Of a stretch of 64,000 nt of DNA, positions 17,393 through 26,457 are shown piece after piece. The DNA comes from Nitrosopumilus sp. (GTDB lineage Archaea > Thermoproteota > Nitrososphaeria > Nitrososphaerales > Nitrosopumilaceae), in NCBI RefSeq assembly GCF_025699125.1, contig NZ_JAILWC010000001.1, positions 62,001 through 126,000 of the forward strand, given 5' to 3'. The notes beneath the pieces are model-generated. The model was not told the DNA's origin and did no database searches. It saw nothing but the letters and a program-made list of their open reading frames with translations. Numbering within the stretch: the first letter of the stretch is position 1; each line of letters opens with the position of its first letter. The position numbers and the translations under genes were made by a program.

Positions 17393-17743
17393 ATGGCAAC
17401 TGAGCAAACACAAAAGATGATCACAGTCACTGCAAAAGCAGCTGAGAAGATCAAAGAATTCATGAAAGAAGAAGCAGAATCGCCTGAATATCTTCGAGTA
17501 TATGTTCAAGGTGGCGGTTGTTCTGGTCTATCTTATGGTATGGGCTTTGAAAAAGCACCAGAAGAAGATGACATCGTCATGGAAGAAAATGGGGTAAAAC
17601 TCGTAGTTGACAGTTATAGTGTTGACCATCTACAAGGTGCAAACGTGGACTATATTGAAAGTCTAATGGGTTCTGGATTTAAAATCAACAATCCAAACGT
17701 TACAAAATCCTGTTCATGTGGTCACTCATTTAGTACTGAATAA
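17393..17743 (+). CDS. Iron-sulfur cluster carrier of the HesB/IscA family
   Basis: A 116-residue A-type carrier. The three conserved cysteines are in GGGCSGLSYG (about residue 43) and the C-terminal SCSCGHSF (CxC). VTAKAAEKIKEFM opens the fold as usual. It probably receives and hands on Fe-S clusters in the cytoplasm. It has its own promoter region with an AT-rich TATA (TTATAATTTG) about 30 bases ahead. Confidence 0.9.
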   Translation: MATEQTQKMITVTAKAAEKIKEFMKEEAESPEYLRVYVQGGGCSGLSYGMGFEKAPEEDDIVMEENGVKLVVDSYSVDHLQGANVDYIESLMGSGFKINNPNVTKSCSCGHSFSTE

Positions 17744-17895
17744 ACAACTATCATTATTTTTCATTTTTAGAATTTCTTAGCGTTTGCTGAGCTGATTAAT
17801 CCCTTGAAAAATTTTATATCTTCACAGACTTTTTTGCGATACCCTCATATATCGAAGGCAGAAACCAAAATTATGATAATAAAGGAGATGAACTT

Positions 17896-19041
17896 ATGTC
17901 CGGTAAATCAGGAATTGTCAAATATCATGTTAAACTTTCCTATGAAGTTGATGGGCTCGTTGAAAGAGCAGATATAATCGGTGCCATCTTTGGCCAAACA
18001 GAAGGACTGTTAGGCCCAGAGATGAATCTGAATGAGCTGCAACGTGTTTCCAAAGTAGGGCGTATTGAAGTCAATACAAAATCTACTTCTAACACTACAT
18101 CTGGCGATGCTTTAATCCCAATGAGTACCGATATTGATACATGTGCATTAATTGCAGCTGGAATTGAAAGCATCGATAAAGTAGGGCCATTTGATTGCAA
18201 ATTTAGATTAGAAGCCATTGATGATGTACGAGCTGCAAAGAAAGACGATATTGTAAGACGTGCAAAAGAAATCAAGCAAAAATGGGCTACCAAAACTGTC
18301 AGTGAAGGAGAAACAATGCTAAATGATGTTCATCAAGGTGATGCTGGAAAACTAGCAACTTATGGGCCATCAAAACTAACATGCAGTTCTGGCGTCTTTG
18401 ATTCTAATTGGGTAATTCTGGTAGAAGGAAGAGCCGATGTTATCAATCTCCTAAGAGCAGGATATGATAATGTCTTAGCAATTGAAGGTGCAAAAATTGA
18501 TGAGTCTATCAAAGAACTATGCAATTCTAAAGAAACTGTAGTTGCATTCCTTGATGGTGATAGATCAGGTGGATTCATTCTCAAAGAACTCAAATCTGTT
18601 GTTACTTTAGATTATGAACTACAAGCAGATACAGGTGTTGAAGTTGAAGAACTGACTCCGCAAAGAATTGATGAAATTCTGAGACCAATCGCTGATGAAA
18701 TTAAATCCGGTAAACCGGCACCTGCACTCAAAAGTGAAGATGATAAGCCTCTTGCAGAAATTGCATCAAAGGTTTTTCCAAATCTAAATGAAACTCTTGA
18801 AGCAGTTGCATTGGATAGTGATCAGAATGAAGTTTTCAAAGTTCCAATCAGTGAAGTGGTAAGCAAACTATCATCACAATCTGGAATCAAATATCTTCTA
18901 CTTGATGGAATCATTACTCAGAGACTTTTAGAAGGCGCAAAAAATGCAGGTGTAGAATGTGTTGTTGGTCACAGAGTTGCTAAACTTTCAAACTCTGATG
19001 GAATGACACTAAAAACATTCGGTGATTTGGGCGTATCTTAG
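17896..19041 (+). CDS. dnaG: Archaeal DnaG primase-like protein
   Basis: A 381-residue protein of the archaeal DnaG family. An N-terminal archaeal domain comes first (VKYHVKLSYEVDGLVERAD, GQTEGLLGPEMNL). A TOPRIM domain then has the catalytic Glu in VILVEGRADV and the Asp-x-Asp in AFLDGDRSGG, with a helical C-terminal tail. Archaeal DnaG has primase activity in vitro and is an exosome subunit in Sulfolobus. The start at ATG 17896 is preceded by an unusually strong ribosome-binding site (AAAGGAGATGA). ribK follows after 8 bases. Confidence 0.9.
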   Translation: MSGKSGIVKYHVKLSYEVDGLVERADIIGAIFGQTEGLLGPEMNLNELQRVSKVGRIEVNTKSTSNTTSGDALIPMSTDIDTCALIAAGIESIDKVGPFDCKFRLEAIDDVRAAKKDDIVRRAKEIKQKWATKTVSEGETMLNDVHQGDAGKLATYGPSKLTCSSGVFDSNWVILVEGRADVINLLRAGYDNVLAIEGAKIDESIKELCNSKETVVAFLDGDRSGGFILKELKSVVTLDYELQADTGVEVEELTPQRIDEILRPIADEIKSGKPAPALKSEDDKPLAEIASKVFPNLNETLEAVALDSDQNEVFKVPISEVVSKLSSQSGIKYLLLDGIITQRLLEGAKNAGVECVVGHRVAKLSNSDGMTLKTFGDLGVS

Positions 19042-19049
19042 GAATTTAG

Positions 19050-19733
19050 ATGACTGAACTGAAAATTCAGCACATCTTAACCCTCTCTTATCTATTATCT
19101 AAAGGTGCAAAACACAACTATGTTACCATAACGACTTCCTCCCTTGGAAAAAACATTAAAAAATCTCAGCAAGCTGCATCAAAACATCTAGTCGAATTAG
19201 AACAAAATCAATTCATTGAGAGAATCATCAATGGAAGGAACATATCGGTAAAAATTACTCCGAAAGGATTCAGTGAAATGGTAAAACTTTCTACAATATT
19301 GAGAAAAAGTCTGGATTCTTCTCCATCTTATGTTGAATTAACGGGAACTTTGATTTCTGGAATGGGTGAGGGCGCATACTATATGGGATTAAAAGGATAC
19401 ACTACACAATTCAAGTCAAAAATTGGATATGTTCCATTCCCTGGAACTCTTAATGTCAGATTGGATCAAAAAATCCACCAAGAGGCAATAAAACAGTTTG
19501 AAACTTTGAACGGTGTAAAAATTAAGAGTTTCTCTGACGGGAAAAGAACCTATGGTTGGGTAAAATGCTTTCCAGCCAAATTAAATAATTCAATAAATTG
19601 TGAATTGATAATACTAGAACGAACTCATCATGACGATTCCATAATTGAACTAATATCCAAATCCTGTTTGAGAAAAACTGCAAAACTAAAGGATGGTTCA
19701 AAAATTTCAATTAAAATTCAAATTAATTCCTAA
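19050..19733 (+). CDS. ribK: CTP-dependent riboflavin kinase with N-terminal winged helix
   Basis: A 227-residue protein. Residues 1-85 form a winged helix (NIKKSQQAASKHLVELEQNQFIE would be the recognition helix). Residues 95-225 are the archaeal DUF120 CTP-dependent riboflavin kinase, with GTLISGMGEGAYYM, GYVPFPGTLNVRL and the downstream ELIILERTHHDD block. It makes FMN from riboflavin. The helix suggests autoregulation (inference). It is probably cotranscribed with dnaG and overlaps the FAD synthetase gene tail to tail by 4 bases. Confidence 0.9.
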   Translation: MTELKIQHILTLSYLLSKGAKHNYVTITTSSLGKNIKKSQQAASKHLVELEQNQFIERIINGRNISVKITPKGFSEMVKLSTILRKSLDSSPSYVELTGTLISGMGEGAYYMGLKGYTTQFKSKIGYVPFPGTLNVRLDQKIHQEAIKQFETLNGVKIKSFSDGKRTYGWVKCFPAKLNNSINCELIILERTHHDDSIIELISKSCLRKTAKLKDGSKISIKIQINS

Positions 19734-20347
19734 ATCCCGTGAATCGATTCCCCGTACTCTTTTTCTATTTTATAACTGGAGCTTTCTGGAATTGGGGATT
19801 GCAGTCTTGCAACTTTTGCATCGAGATTTATTTTTTTACATCCTTCTATGATGAATTTCTCTTGATGTACCTGATCATAACCTAACGCAACAATTTCCGG
19901 CTTTACCATGTTGACTGTTTTAAAGATGTCATCTTCTTGTCCGATGAGGCATAGATCAACCATTGAGAGTGAATTTACCAACTCTTGTCTCTGTTCTTGA
20001 CTGTGTATGGGGTTTCTTTTTTTCATTTTGACTGCAGTGTTGTCTGTTGCCACCACTACCACCAGTACGTCTCCTAGTGCTTTTGCCGCATTTAGCGTGT
20101 GGATATGCCCTGGATGAATTATGTCGAAAACGCCGCCTGCCAGAACTACTCGTAATGAACTCCGACCTATTTCTGTAAGTGTGGTTCTGTCTTCGTTAAT
20201 GAATTGGTTCTTTACTAGTTCATCAATCTTTGATTTTATCATATCGTCTGAAAACATACTTTTTTTCTTAATTTCCTCAGTTACTGATCTTCCGTCAATT
20301 TGACATACATACATGGCTGAAAGAATTATTTTGTCAATCGGTTCCAA
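19730..20347 (-). CDS. ribL: FAD synthetase (RibL-type) with N-terminal winged helix
   Basis: A 205-residue protein. Residues 1-66 look like a small helical/winged-helix domain (SVTEEIKKKSMFSDDMIKSK). Residues 67-205 are a cytidylyltransferase-like domain with GGVFDIIHPGH (HxGH at about 78-81) and the KMKKRNPIHSQEQR block. Archaeal RibL adds AMP to FMN; the usual enzyme lacks the N-terminal part. It starts at TTG 20347. It converges on ribK, so FMN and FAD synthesis genes lie together but are transcribed toward each other. Confidence 0.85.
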   Translation of the reverse strand: MEPIDKIILSAMYVCQIDGRSVTEEIKKKSMFSDDMIKSKIDELVKNQFINEDRTTLTEIGRSSLRVVLAGGVFDIIHPGHIHTLNAAKALGDVLVVVVATDNTAVKMKKRNPIHSQEQRQELVNSLSMVDLCLIGQEDDIFKTVNMVKPEIVALGYDQVHQEKFIIEGCKKINLDAKVARLQSPIPESSSYKIEKEYGESIHGI

Positions 20348-20391
20348 TATTTTTCTATTTTCAGACCCTCTCTTTAATTCATCGCTAAAAA

Positions 20392-21429
20392 TTACATCTT
20401 GGGATCCAGGCCTTTGGCCAATCTTAATGCATCAACAAGGCCATCTGCGTACCCTATACTCAAAATCGCCACCTCATCTTGACCGTCTTCTAGAAATTTC
20501 TCTGCATCATTGATGTATAATTCTGCATTTTCCAATATCACTTGATACTCTTTTTGATCTTTATAGTATGGTTCTATTTCTTTCAGCGCTTCTCTTACCA
20601 TTGGAACATATTTTTCCATCATTTGAGTTGAAATCTTTTTTGTCTTCTCCGAATTATCAAATGGTTCATCAATGCATTTACCTAATATCTTCAATGCGTC
20701 TGATTCTGTAAAATGTAATCTTCCTGGAATAATTACTGTATGTGGCGGTTTCCCAAAATCTTTTTTCTTTAAACTAGAGATTTTACCCGAAATAATAGAT
20801 TGATCCTTGAATCCAACTCTTGATGCTACTATTGCATAACTATCTAAACTAATTACATTTCTTTTTTGCCCTTTCTCAGTTTCCAGTAATCCATTCAATG
20901 CGTCCTTAGGATCTAAGAAAAAATCTCTGTCTTGGTTGTATTCTAAAAGAAGCACTGTGTGATTGCCTTCGATGATATTTTTGTAAATTACATAGTATGG
21001 CGTTGTAAGTGATTTCATTTCGTTCATTATAGTTGCAATTCTTCCAACTTTGTAAAAATGCAAACCACATTCTCCGATCATGGATGTAAGAGACGATGAT
21101 GCATGAATGGAATATGTTTTGATTTTTTCTTCAATTGCTCTGGTTCTTAACTCGATATGTGTAGTGGCAATGTATGGATCCCCGTATGAAAGCAACACGA
21201 CCTTCTTTTTCTTTGAATTCTTTAAAATCTCATTTCCATCTTCGACTAACCATCTTTTTGCTGGTCTAAATTCACCCTTTGTTGCATTTTTGATTTTAGT
21301 TAAATCTGATTTTCCAATTGGACTAGTAAATTGTTCCAGGTATACAATGTCTGCTTTTGATAAAACATCTAGCGCCTCAGCGGGAATTGATTTGAATCCC
21401 GAAATTCCTAGTCCTACAAACCACAGCAT
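20392..21429 (-). CDS. dphB: Diphthine synthase fused to a DUF357 domain
   Basis: A 345-residue protein. Residues 1-265 are a tetrapyrrole-methylase fold diphthine synthase (MLWFVGLGISGFKSIPAEAL, SYGDPYIATTH, HASSSLTSMIGECGLHFYK). This enzyme methylates the elongation factor 2 histidine adduct during diphthamide synthesis. Residues about 270-345 add a helical DUF357-like unit (KYVPMVREALKEIEPYY, then LSIGYADGLVDALRLAKG). DUF357 is normally a separate small archaeal protein. The start overlaps the lysK stop by one base, so it is in the same transcript. Confidence 0.88.
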   Translation of the reverse strand: MLWFVGLGISGFKSIPAEALDVLSKADIVYLEQFTSPIGKSDLTKIKNATKGEFRPAKRWLVEDGNEILKNSKKKKVVLLSYGDPYIATTHIELRTRAIEEKIKTYSIHASSSLTSMIGECGLHFYKVGRIATIMNEMKSLTTPYYVIYKNIIEGNHTVLLLEYNQDRDFFLDPKDALNGLLETEKGQKRNVISLDSYAIVASRVGFKDQSIISGKISSLKKKDFGKPPHTVIIPGRLHFTESDALKILGKCIDEPFDNSEKTKKISTQMMEKYVPMVREALKEIEPYYKDQKEYQVILENAELYINDAEKFLEDGQDEVAILSIGYADGLVDALRLAKGLDPKM

Positions 21430-22553
21430 TACTGCATCTTTCTATCATGAAGTCTTTTTAAGTGCTGTAGGGTTTTCTTGAGAATTTCTATTCCTTTGAG
21501 GTATTCTTCGATGGATACTTTCTCATCGATTGTGTGGGCCTCGTGTGGATCTCCTGGGCCATAAGTTACTACGGGAATTGACCATTGATTTCCTAAAACA
21601 TTCATGTCTCCGGTACCTGTTTTTCTAATTAGAGTTGGTCTGGATTTTGTCTCTTCAATAATTCCTAATGTCAATGCTCTGACTAATGGTGAATTATGTG
21701 GCGCCTCAAATGGTTCTGTTTCGTCAAGAATTGAATAAAATGCTTCTACCTCTCTTTTTTGAGAAATTTCTTTTACCAGCGTTGCAATTTTTTGTTCAAT
21801 TGCTTTGCAGTTCATGTCTACCGGAATTCTGATGTCGAAAGTTGTCTCACATTCTTTTGGGGTTATGTTGTGACTTGTACCGCCTCTAATTTCTGTCATG
21901 GATGAAGTTAACAACATTCCTTTTGATCTGTTTTCTTGATTTTCTTCCAATCTGTCTTTGAGTTCTTTTGCAAAAATCATTGATTCATGAATTGCATTTT
22001 TTGAAAGCCATGGTGCACTTGCATGTGAGCTATCATCTACGCTAATTTTAAGACTGATTGCCAATCTTCCTTTATACGCAATTGTAACTTGATTGATTCC
22101 GCTTGGTTCTCCAAATATTGCATAATCAATTCCCATCTCTTTTTTGACGAGATTTTTAATTCCTGTTGCATTCCCTTCTTCATCAACTGCTCCTACAAAA
22201 ATTATAGTTCCGCTGTCGTTTTGAATCGATGCTGCTGCAAACAGCATTGCCATTAAAGGTGCTTTTGCATCTGAAGCTCCTCTTCCATAAAGTGAATCTC
22301 CTTCTTTTCTTACTTTGACTTTTCCTGGAACAACATCCATGTGGCCACATAACATGACTTTTGGAGATCCCGTTCCTTTCTTTGCAATGATATTTCCCAC
22401 TTCGTCAATTTCAATATCTTCAAAACCCAAATCATCGCACTTGTCAGCTAAAAATTCTGCTAATTGTTTCTCACTAAGTGATGGCGTGTAAAGCCTGAGT
22501 GCTTTTTCAAGCATCTTTACTGCAAACCTTGATTCTGATAAGTGACTGGTCAA
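21429..22553 (-). CDS. lysK: [LysW]-lysine/ornithine hydrolase
   Basis: A 374-residue M20-family zinc peptidase. Metal ligands are visible in CGHMDVVPG, GRGASDAKAP and VDEEGNATG, and a late His in the PGDPHEAHT block. It releases lysine (and ornithine in species that share the pathway) from the carrier protein LysW. It follows lysX by 3 bases and precedes dphB by a 1-base overlap, so it is the last pathway gene of the lysW-lysX-lysK run. Confidence 0.88.
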   Translation of the reverse strand: MTSHLSESRFAVKMLEKALRLYTPSLSEKQLAEFLADKCDDLGFEDIEIDEVGNIIAKKGTGSPKVMLCGHMDVVPGKVKVRKEGDSLYGRGASDAKAPLMAMLFAAASIQNDSGTIIFVGAVDEEGNATGIKNLVKKEMGIDYAIFGEPSGINQVTIAYKGRLAISLKISVDDSSHASAPWLSKNAIHESMIFAKELKDRLEENQENRSKGMLLTSSMTEIRGGTSHNITPKECETTFDIRIPVDMNCKAIEQKIATLVKEISQKREVEAFYSILDETEPFEAPHNSPLVRALTLGIIEETKSRPTLIRKTGTGDMNVLGNQWSIPVVTYGPGDPHEAHTIDEKVSIEEYLKGIEILKKTLQHLKRLHDRKMQ

Positions 22554-22556
22554 TTC

Positions 22557-23399
22557 TTATTTTTTTACATTCAGGGCATAATTTAGCATTAGTGATGGGA
22601 TGTCTACTTGACAAACTCTGACTGTATTCTTGTATTCTGTGGTGTTATTGACCTCGTGAACAACTAGTCCTTTCTCATCGCTTTCCATCAAATCTACACC
22701 TACAATGTCTCCTTGAACGGCCTTTTTTGCCTTGATGCACATCTCTTCCATTTCAGGTGTAACCTTGCATGGCTCAGCTGTCCCGCCAAGTGCCATATTC
22801 GTTTTCCAATGTTCTGAAATTCTGTATATTGCTGCAACTATTTTATCTCCTACCATAATTGCTCTGATGTCTCTTGGTGGCCTTTTTACAAATTCTTCTA
22901 AATAATGTATCTGGTAAATTGGATACATGTTCTCTCTACTTTCCATTATGCCCTCAGCTGAATCTTTGTCGTTTAGTTTTGAAATTAGTCTGCCCCAACT
23001 TCCGACAGTTGGCTTGATGACTTTTGGAAATCCTTGTGTTTTCAGTGCTTCCAAAGCTGCTTCTTTTGAAAAGGCAACTGTTGCATCCGGTGTGGGAACT
23101 CCGAATTTTTTTAACAACATGTGTGTGAATAATTTATTTCCTGCAAAAATGCCTGTGTTCAGACAATTAATTACTTTGACTCCTAATCCTTCAAGAGCTG
23201 CAGTTGAATGCAAATTTCTGTAATAACTTACACATCGCTGAATTACTACTCCGTAATCTTCTGGTTTTTTTTCTAAATCTAATGCTACTTTCTTACAATC
23301 CACCATCTGGATATTGATGTTGTTTTTTTTGCCTGCTTCTAGAAGAGCTTTTTCTTCCCAACGGATGGTATCGTAAAGAATAGTGACGTCAGGACTCAC
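22557..23399 (-). CDS. lysX: [LysW]-aminoadipate ligase
   Basis: A 280-residue ATP-grasp ligase starting at GTG 23399, which overlaps the lysW stop (GTGA); TTG 23408 is the alternative. It has IQRCVSYYRNLHSTAALE, FPKVIKPTVGSWGR, KRPPRDIRAI and HEVNNTTEYKN, all typical of the LysX/ArgX family. The EHWKTN segment resembles the HW-x-TN form I recall for Thermus LysX, while the paralogue at 28331 has GFKTN. With homocitrate synthase two genes upstream, aminoadipate is the likely substrate. Confidence 0.85.
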   Translation of the reverse strand: MSPDVTILYDTIRWEEKALLEAGKKNNINIQMVDCKKVALDLEKKPEDYGVVIQRCVSYYRNLHSTAALEGLGVKVINCLNTGIFAGNKLFTHMLLKKFGVPTPDATVAFSKEAALEALKTQGFPKVIKPTVGSWGRLISKLNDKDSAEGIMESRENMYPIYQIHYLEEFVKRPPRDIRAIMVGDKIVAAIYRISEHWKTNMALGGTAEPCKVTPEMEEMCIKAKKAVQGDIVGVDLMESDEKGLVVHEVNNTTEYKNTVRVCQVDIPSLMLNYALNVKK

Positions 23400-23563
23400 T
23401 GTCCCCAATCCTCGCCAACCGTTTGGGCAGGCTTTAATTGGAAACCGTCTGAACCTTTTACTAATTCAAAACTTGCGCCACATTCCGGACATGTTACAAT
23501 TTCTCCTTCAAGTGCATCACTTGGGACGGATATTTCTGCATCACATTCTTCACATTTTGACAT
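23396..23563 (-). CDS. lysW: LysW carrier protein, copy 1, with atypical C-terminus
   Basis: A 55-residue acidic zinc-ribbon carrier with CEEC and CPEC knuckles. Family members end in EDWGE, where the last Glu side chain carries the amino-acid intermediate. This copy ends EDWGQ, whereas the second copy at 29188-29355 ends EDWGE. It lies directly between homocitrate synthase and lysX. If the sequence is right, this copy cannot be loaded in the usual way unless the Gln is deamidated. Too short for many gene finders. Confidence 0.85.
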   Translation of the reverse strand: MSKCEECDAEISVPSDALEGEIVTCPECGASFELVKGSDGFQLKPAQTVGEDWGQ

Positions 23564-23585
23564 ATCTTATCTTCATTAATCCTCT

Positions 23586-24752
23586 TTATTTATCATTAGT
23601 TATCTTTTTTTCAAGTCTATCTTCAAGTGGGATTTCAATAAGATCTCCCATTCTAAGACCCTTTAATCCAGCAGCTACCGCCTTTGCGCTTTCATCATTT
23701 TTATCCAAGCCTAATAACGACATCAAATAGGCTGCACCTGTCTTTCCTGCAAGTTCCCCAAAGACAATCCTTCTTCTATTCCCAACTGCTCTTGGTGGTA
23801 TGGGCTCATATGCGGCTGGATTTCTGAGGATTGCTGCAAGGTGTGTGCCAGCTTTGTGTTTGTATGCTGATGAACCGACAATTGGTTTTGAGTCATATGG
23901 TTTGATTGTTGTATACTCTTCAATTAATCTTGAAAGATCTAATAGCATGTCTAATCTGAAATCGTTTGGAGATTTGTACAGATATGTCAGTGCAACTGCT
24001 ACTTCTGCAAGTGGTGGGATTCCAGTTCTTTCTCCAATTCCATCAATAGTGGTATGAATCTGATCAACTCCTGCATCACAAGCTGAAAAAGCATTTGCTA
24101 CTGCAAACCCAATGTCATTGTGAACATGTGCGTCTAATGGAACATCTACTACATCTTTTACTTTTTTAACAAAATTGTACATTCCAATAGGACGCATTAT
24201 CCCGACTGTATCTGGAAGACTGATTCTATCAACACCTGCTTCTTCAATCGCCTTGCAAACTTTGATTAAAAATTCCGGCTCTGCTCTACTTCCGTCTTCC
24301 ACGGTAAATCTAATTTTAAGACCATGAGATTTTGCATATTCTACAGTTTCAACTGCTCTTCTAAGTGCTTCTTCTCTTGAAATACGCAGTTTGTCTTTAA
24401 GATGAATGTCTGAAATTCCTAAATAAGCTGCACACCATTTTGCATCGCAATCTAACGAAATATCTATGTCTTCTTTGAGTGCACGTCCGTGAGAGACAAT
24501 GTCTGCCTTTAATCCTTGTTTGATAATTGTTTTAGTTGCTTCTTTGTGATCATTTGAAACTACTGGTGATATCTCTATTTGATCTACTCCAAAATAATCT
24601 AACATCCATGCAATCTGAATTCTCTGTTTGTTTGTAAATGACACTCCTGGATGCTGTTCTCCTTCCCTTAGAGTGCTATCTAGGACTCTGATCTTCTTTG
24701 GATTTTTGTCATATGCGTTATACAGGTTTGCATAGTGATTCGGATCTTTCAT
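23586..24752 (-). CDS. hcs: Homocitrate synthase (DRE-TIM metallolyase)
   Basis: A 388-residue DRE-TIM enzyme with DSTLREGEQHPGVSFT (DRE motif), DTVGIMRPIG and the metal-binding HVHNDIGFAVAN. It condenses acetyl-CoA with an oxoacid. Isopropylmalate and citramalate synthases are close relatives, but the adjacency to lysW-lysX-lysK points to homocitrate for the aminoadipate lysine route. It lacks the C-terminal LeuA regulatory domain. A promoter region of 117 bases separates it from the Lrp gene. Confidence 0.85.
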   Translation of the reverse strand: MKDPNHYANLYNAYDKNPKKIRVLDSTLREGEQHPGVSFTNKQRIQIAWMLDYFGVDQIEISPVVSNDHKEATKTIIKQGLKADIVSHGRALKEDIDISLDCDAKWCAAYLGISDIHLKDKLRISREEALRRAVETVEYAKSHGLKIRFTVEDGSRAEPEFLIKVCKAIEEAGVDRISLPDTVGIMRPIGMYNFVKKVKDVVDVPLDAHVHNDIGFAVANAFSACDAGVDQIHTTIDGIGERTGIPPLAEVAVALTYLYKSPNDFRLDMLLDLSRLIEEYTTIKPYDSKPIVGSSAYKHKAGTHLAAILRNPAAYEPIPPRAVGNRRRIVFGELAGKTGAAYLMSLLGLDKNDESAKAVAAGLKGLRMGDLIEIPLEDRLEKKITNDK

Positions 24753-24869
24753 TACTGATATCGGTGATATGGATTGATGATATAAACATATTCGTACTAT
24801 CTTCGTTGAAAAAAACTATTATTGATCCTAAATCAGTTATGAAATAAATATTGTTTGCGAAAGTCGTTT

Positions 24870-25289
24870 TTAGACTATTTTTCTCAAAATTATTACAGTG
24901 TTTGTATCTACCACACCTGGAATCTTTCTTAATGCATCAATGGCGTTGTTAATTTCAGCAATACTTGATGCACTTATTATTGTTGTAATGTCGTATTGAC
25001 CTGTTATTTCATAAACTGTTTTTACTCCTTCTAATTTTGCAAGTTTGAGGGAAACTTTGGATGTATCAGTAGCGGAATCTACTGAAACTAAAACAATTGC
25101 ACTTGTTGCATTTTCTTCGCCAAGTTCCAGGGTAAATTTCTTGATTGTGCCACTGTCTACTAAATTTTTTACACGCCTTCTAACTGCTGATTCAGAAAGT
25201 TTTAATTTTTTACCAATGTCTACAAATGATTCTCTGGCATCTTCTTTTAGGTATCCGATAATCTTCTCGTCTACTTTATCCTTGTACAT
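24870..25289 (-). CDS. Lrp/AsnC family regulator
   Basis: A 139-residue regulator. An N-terminal helix-turn-helix (DEKIIGYLKEDARESFVDIGKKL, then LSESAVRRRVKNLVDSG) is followed by a RAM ligand domain (GVKTVYEITGQYDITTIISA). It overlaps the end of lysJ by 14 bases, inside the lysine/arginine cluster. That position recalls LysM-type regulators that respond to lysine in Sulfolobus; the effector here is inferred. Confidence 0.85.
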   Translation of the reverse strand: MYKDKVDEKIIGYLKEDARESFVDIGKKLKLSESAVRRRVKNLVDSGTIKKFTLELGEENATSAIVLVSVDSATDTSKVSLKLAKLEGVKTVYEITGQYDITTIISASSIAEINNAIDALRKIPGVVDTNTVIILRKIV

Positions 25290-26457
25290 CTCTTTTTTGC
25301 TCCTCTTCAGTAAGTACAGAATCTAGAGCATGTAAAACTTTTGTTATGTCGTCTTCGGAAATCACTAGTGGAGGAAGTACTCTGAGTATGTTTCTTCCTG
25401 AATATAACATAAGGACGCCTTTGTCTATTAATCCCATCAGGATGTCTTTTACTTCAAATTTTAATTCTATTCCTATCATTAGTCCCTTTCCTCGAATTTC
25501 CCTAATTATGGTGTGCTTTTCTTTTAGTTTCTCTAGACCCTCTCTGAATATCTTGCCCATCTTTTCAGAATTTTCTATTAATCCATCTTCTGTCAGTGCT
25601 TTAAGAGCTGCAGTCCCTGCAGCACATGATAATGGGTTTCCGCCAAATGTTGAAGAATGTTCTCCTTTACTCATTGCAGCAAGAATGTCTGGTCTAACAA
25701 GTGTTGCACCCATTGGAACGCCCCCTGCGATTCCTTTTGCTAGACACAAAATATCTGGTGCAGTATTCCAATGTTCGCATGCCCATAATCGTCCAGTTCG
25801 TCCCAAACCAGCTTGTATTTCGTCAAAAATTAACAGAATTCCTTTTTCATCACATAGTTTTCGCACATCTTGCAAAAATCCGTCTGGAGCAACAATTATC
25901 CCACTCTCACCTTGAATTGGTTCCAAAATTACAAATGCAGTATCGTCATCAATTGCTGAACGAAGTGATTCAATGTCTCCAAAGGATGCAAATGAAACTT
26001 TTTCAACTAGTGGTTCAAATGCCTTTTTGTATTTTGGATTAAATGTTAGTGATAAAGCTCCAAGTGATTTGCCGTGATATGATCCCTTCATTGCAACCAT
26101 TCCTTTTTTACCTGTGAACTTCCTTGCAAACTTTATTGCTGCTTCAATTGCTTCTGCACCGCTGTTGTTTAGATGAACTTGTGTGAGTCCTTTAGGTGCC
26201 AATCCGATTAATGTTTTCAAAAACTCTTCTCTTGTTTTGTTGTATAGAGAACTATGTACTGTAATTATTTTATCAACTTGTTCTTTTATTGCATTGTTGA
26301 CTCTTTGATTTTGATGGCCTACTAGTGCAACACCGTAGCCTCCCATGCAATCGATGTATTCTTTTCCATCACTATCCCATACATGAGATCCTACTCCTCT
26401 TTCAACTGTAACTGGGAATCTCTGATAGAGACTTCCCATGAATTGATCTTCACTCAT
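25276..26457 (-). CDS. lysJ: [LysW]-aminoadipate/glutamate semialdehyde aminotransferase
   Basis: A 393-residue class III PLP aminotransferase from ATG 26457 (TTG 26463 possible). The PLP lysine lies in LCLAKGIAGG, the Asp in LIFDEIQAGLGRTG, and the dimer region in STFGGNPLSCAAG. It converts carrier-bound semialdehydes to lysine and ornithine precursors. It overlaps lysZ by 8 bases at its start and Lrp by 14 at its end. Single copy in the window, so likely shared by both pathways. Confidence 0.88.
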   Translation of the reverse strand: MSEDQFMGSLYQRFPVTVERGVGSHVWDSDGKEYIDCMGGYGVALVGHQNQRVNNAIKEQVDKIITVHSSLYNKTREEFLKTLIGLAPKGLTQVHLNNSGAEAIEAAIKFARKFTGKKGMVAMKGSYHGKSLGALSLTFNPKYKKAFEPLVEKVSFASFGDIESLRSAIDDDTAFVILEPIQGESGIIVAPDGFLQDVRKLCDEKGILLIFDEIQAGLGRTGRLWACEHWNTAPDILCLAKGIAGGVPMGATLVRPDILAAMSKGEHSSTFGGNPLSCAAGTAALKALTEDGLIENSEKMGKIFREGLEKLKEKHTIIREIRGKGLMIGIELKFEVKDILMGLIDKGVLMLYSGRNILRVLPPLVISEDDITKVLHALDSVLTEEEQKRDVQG

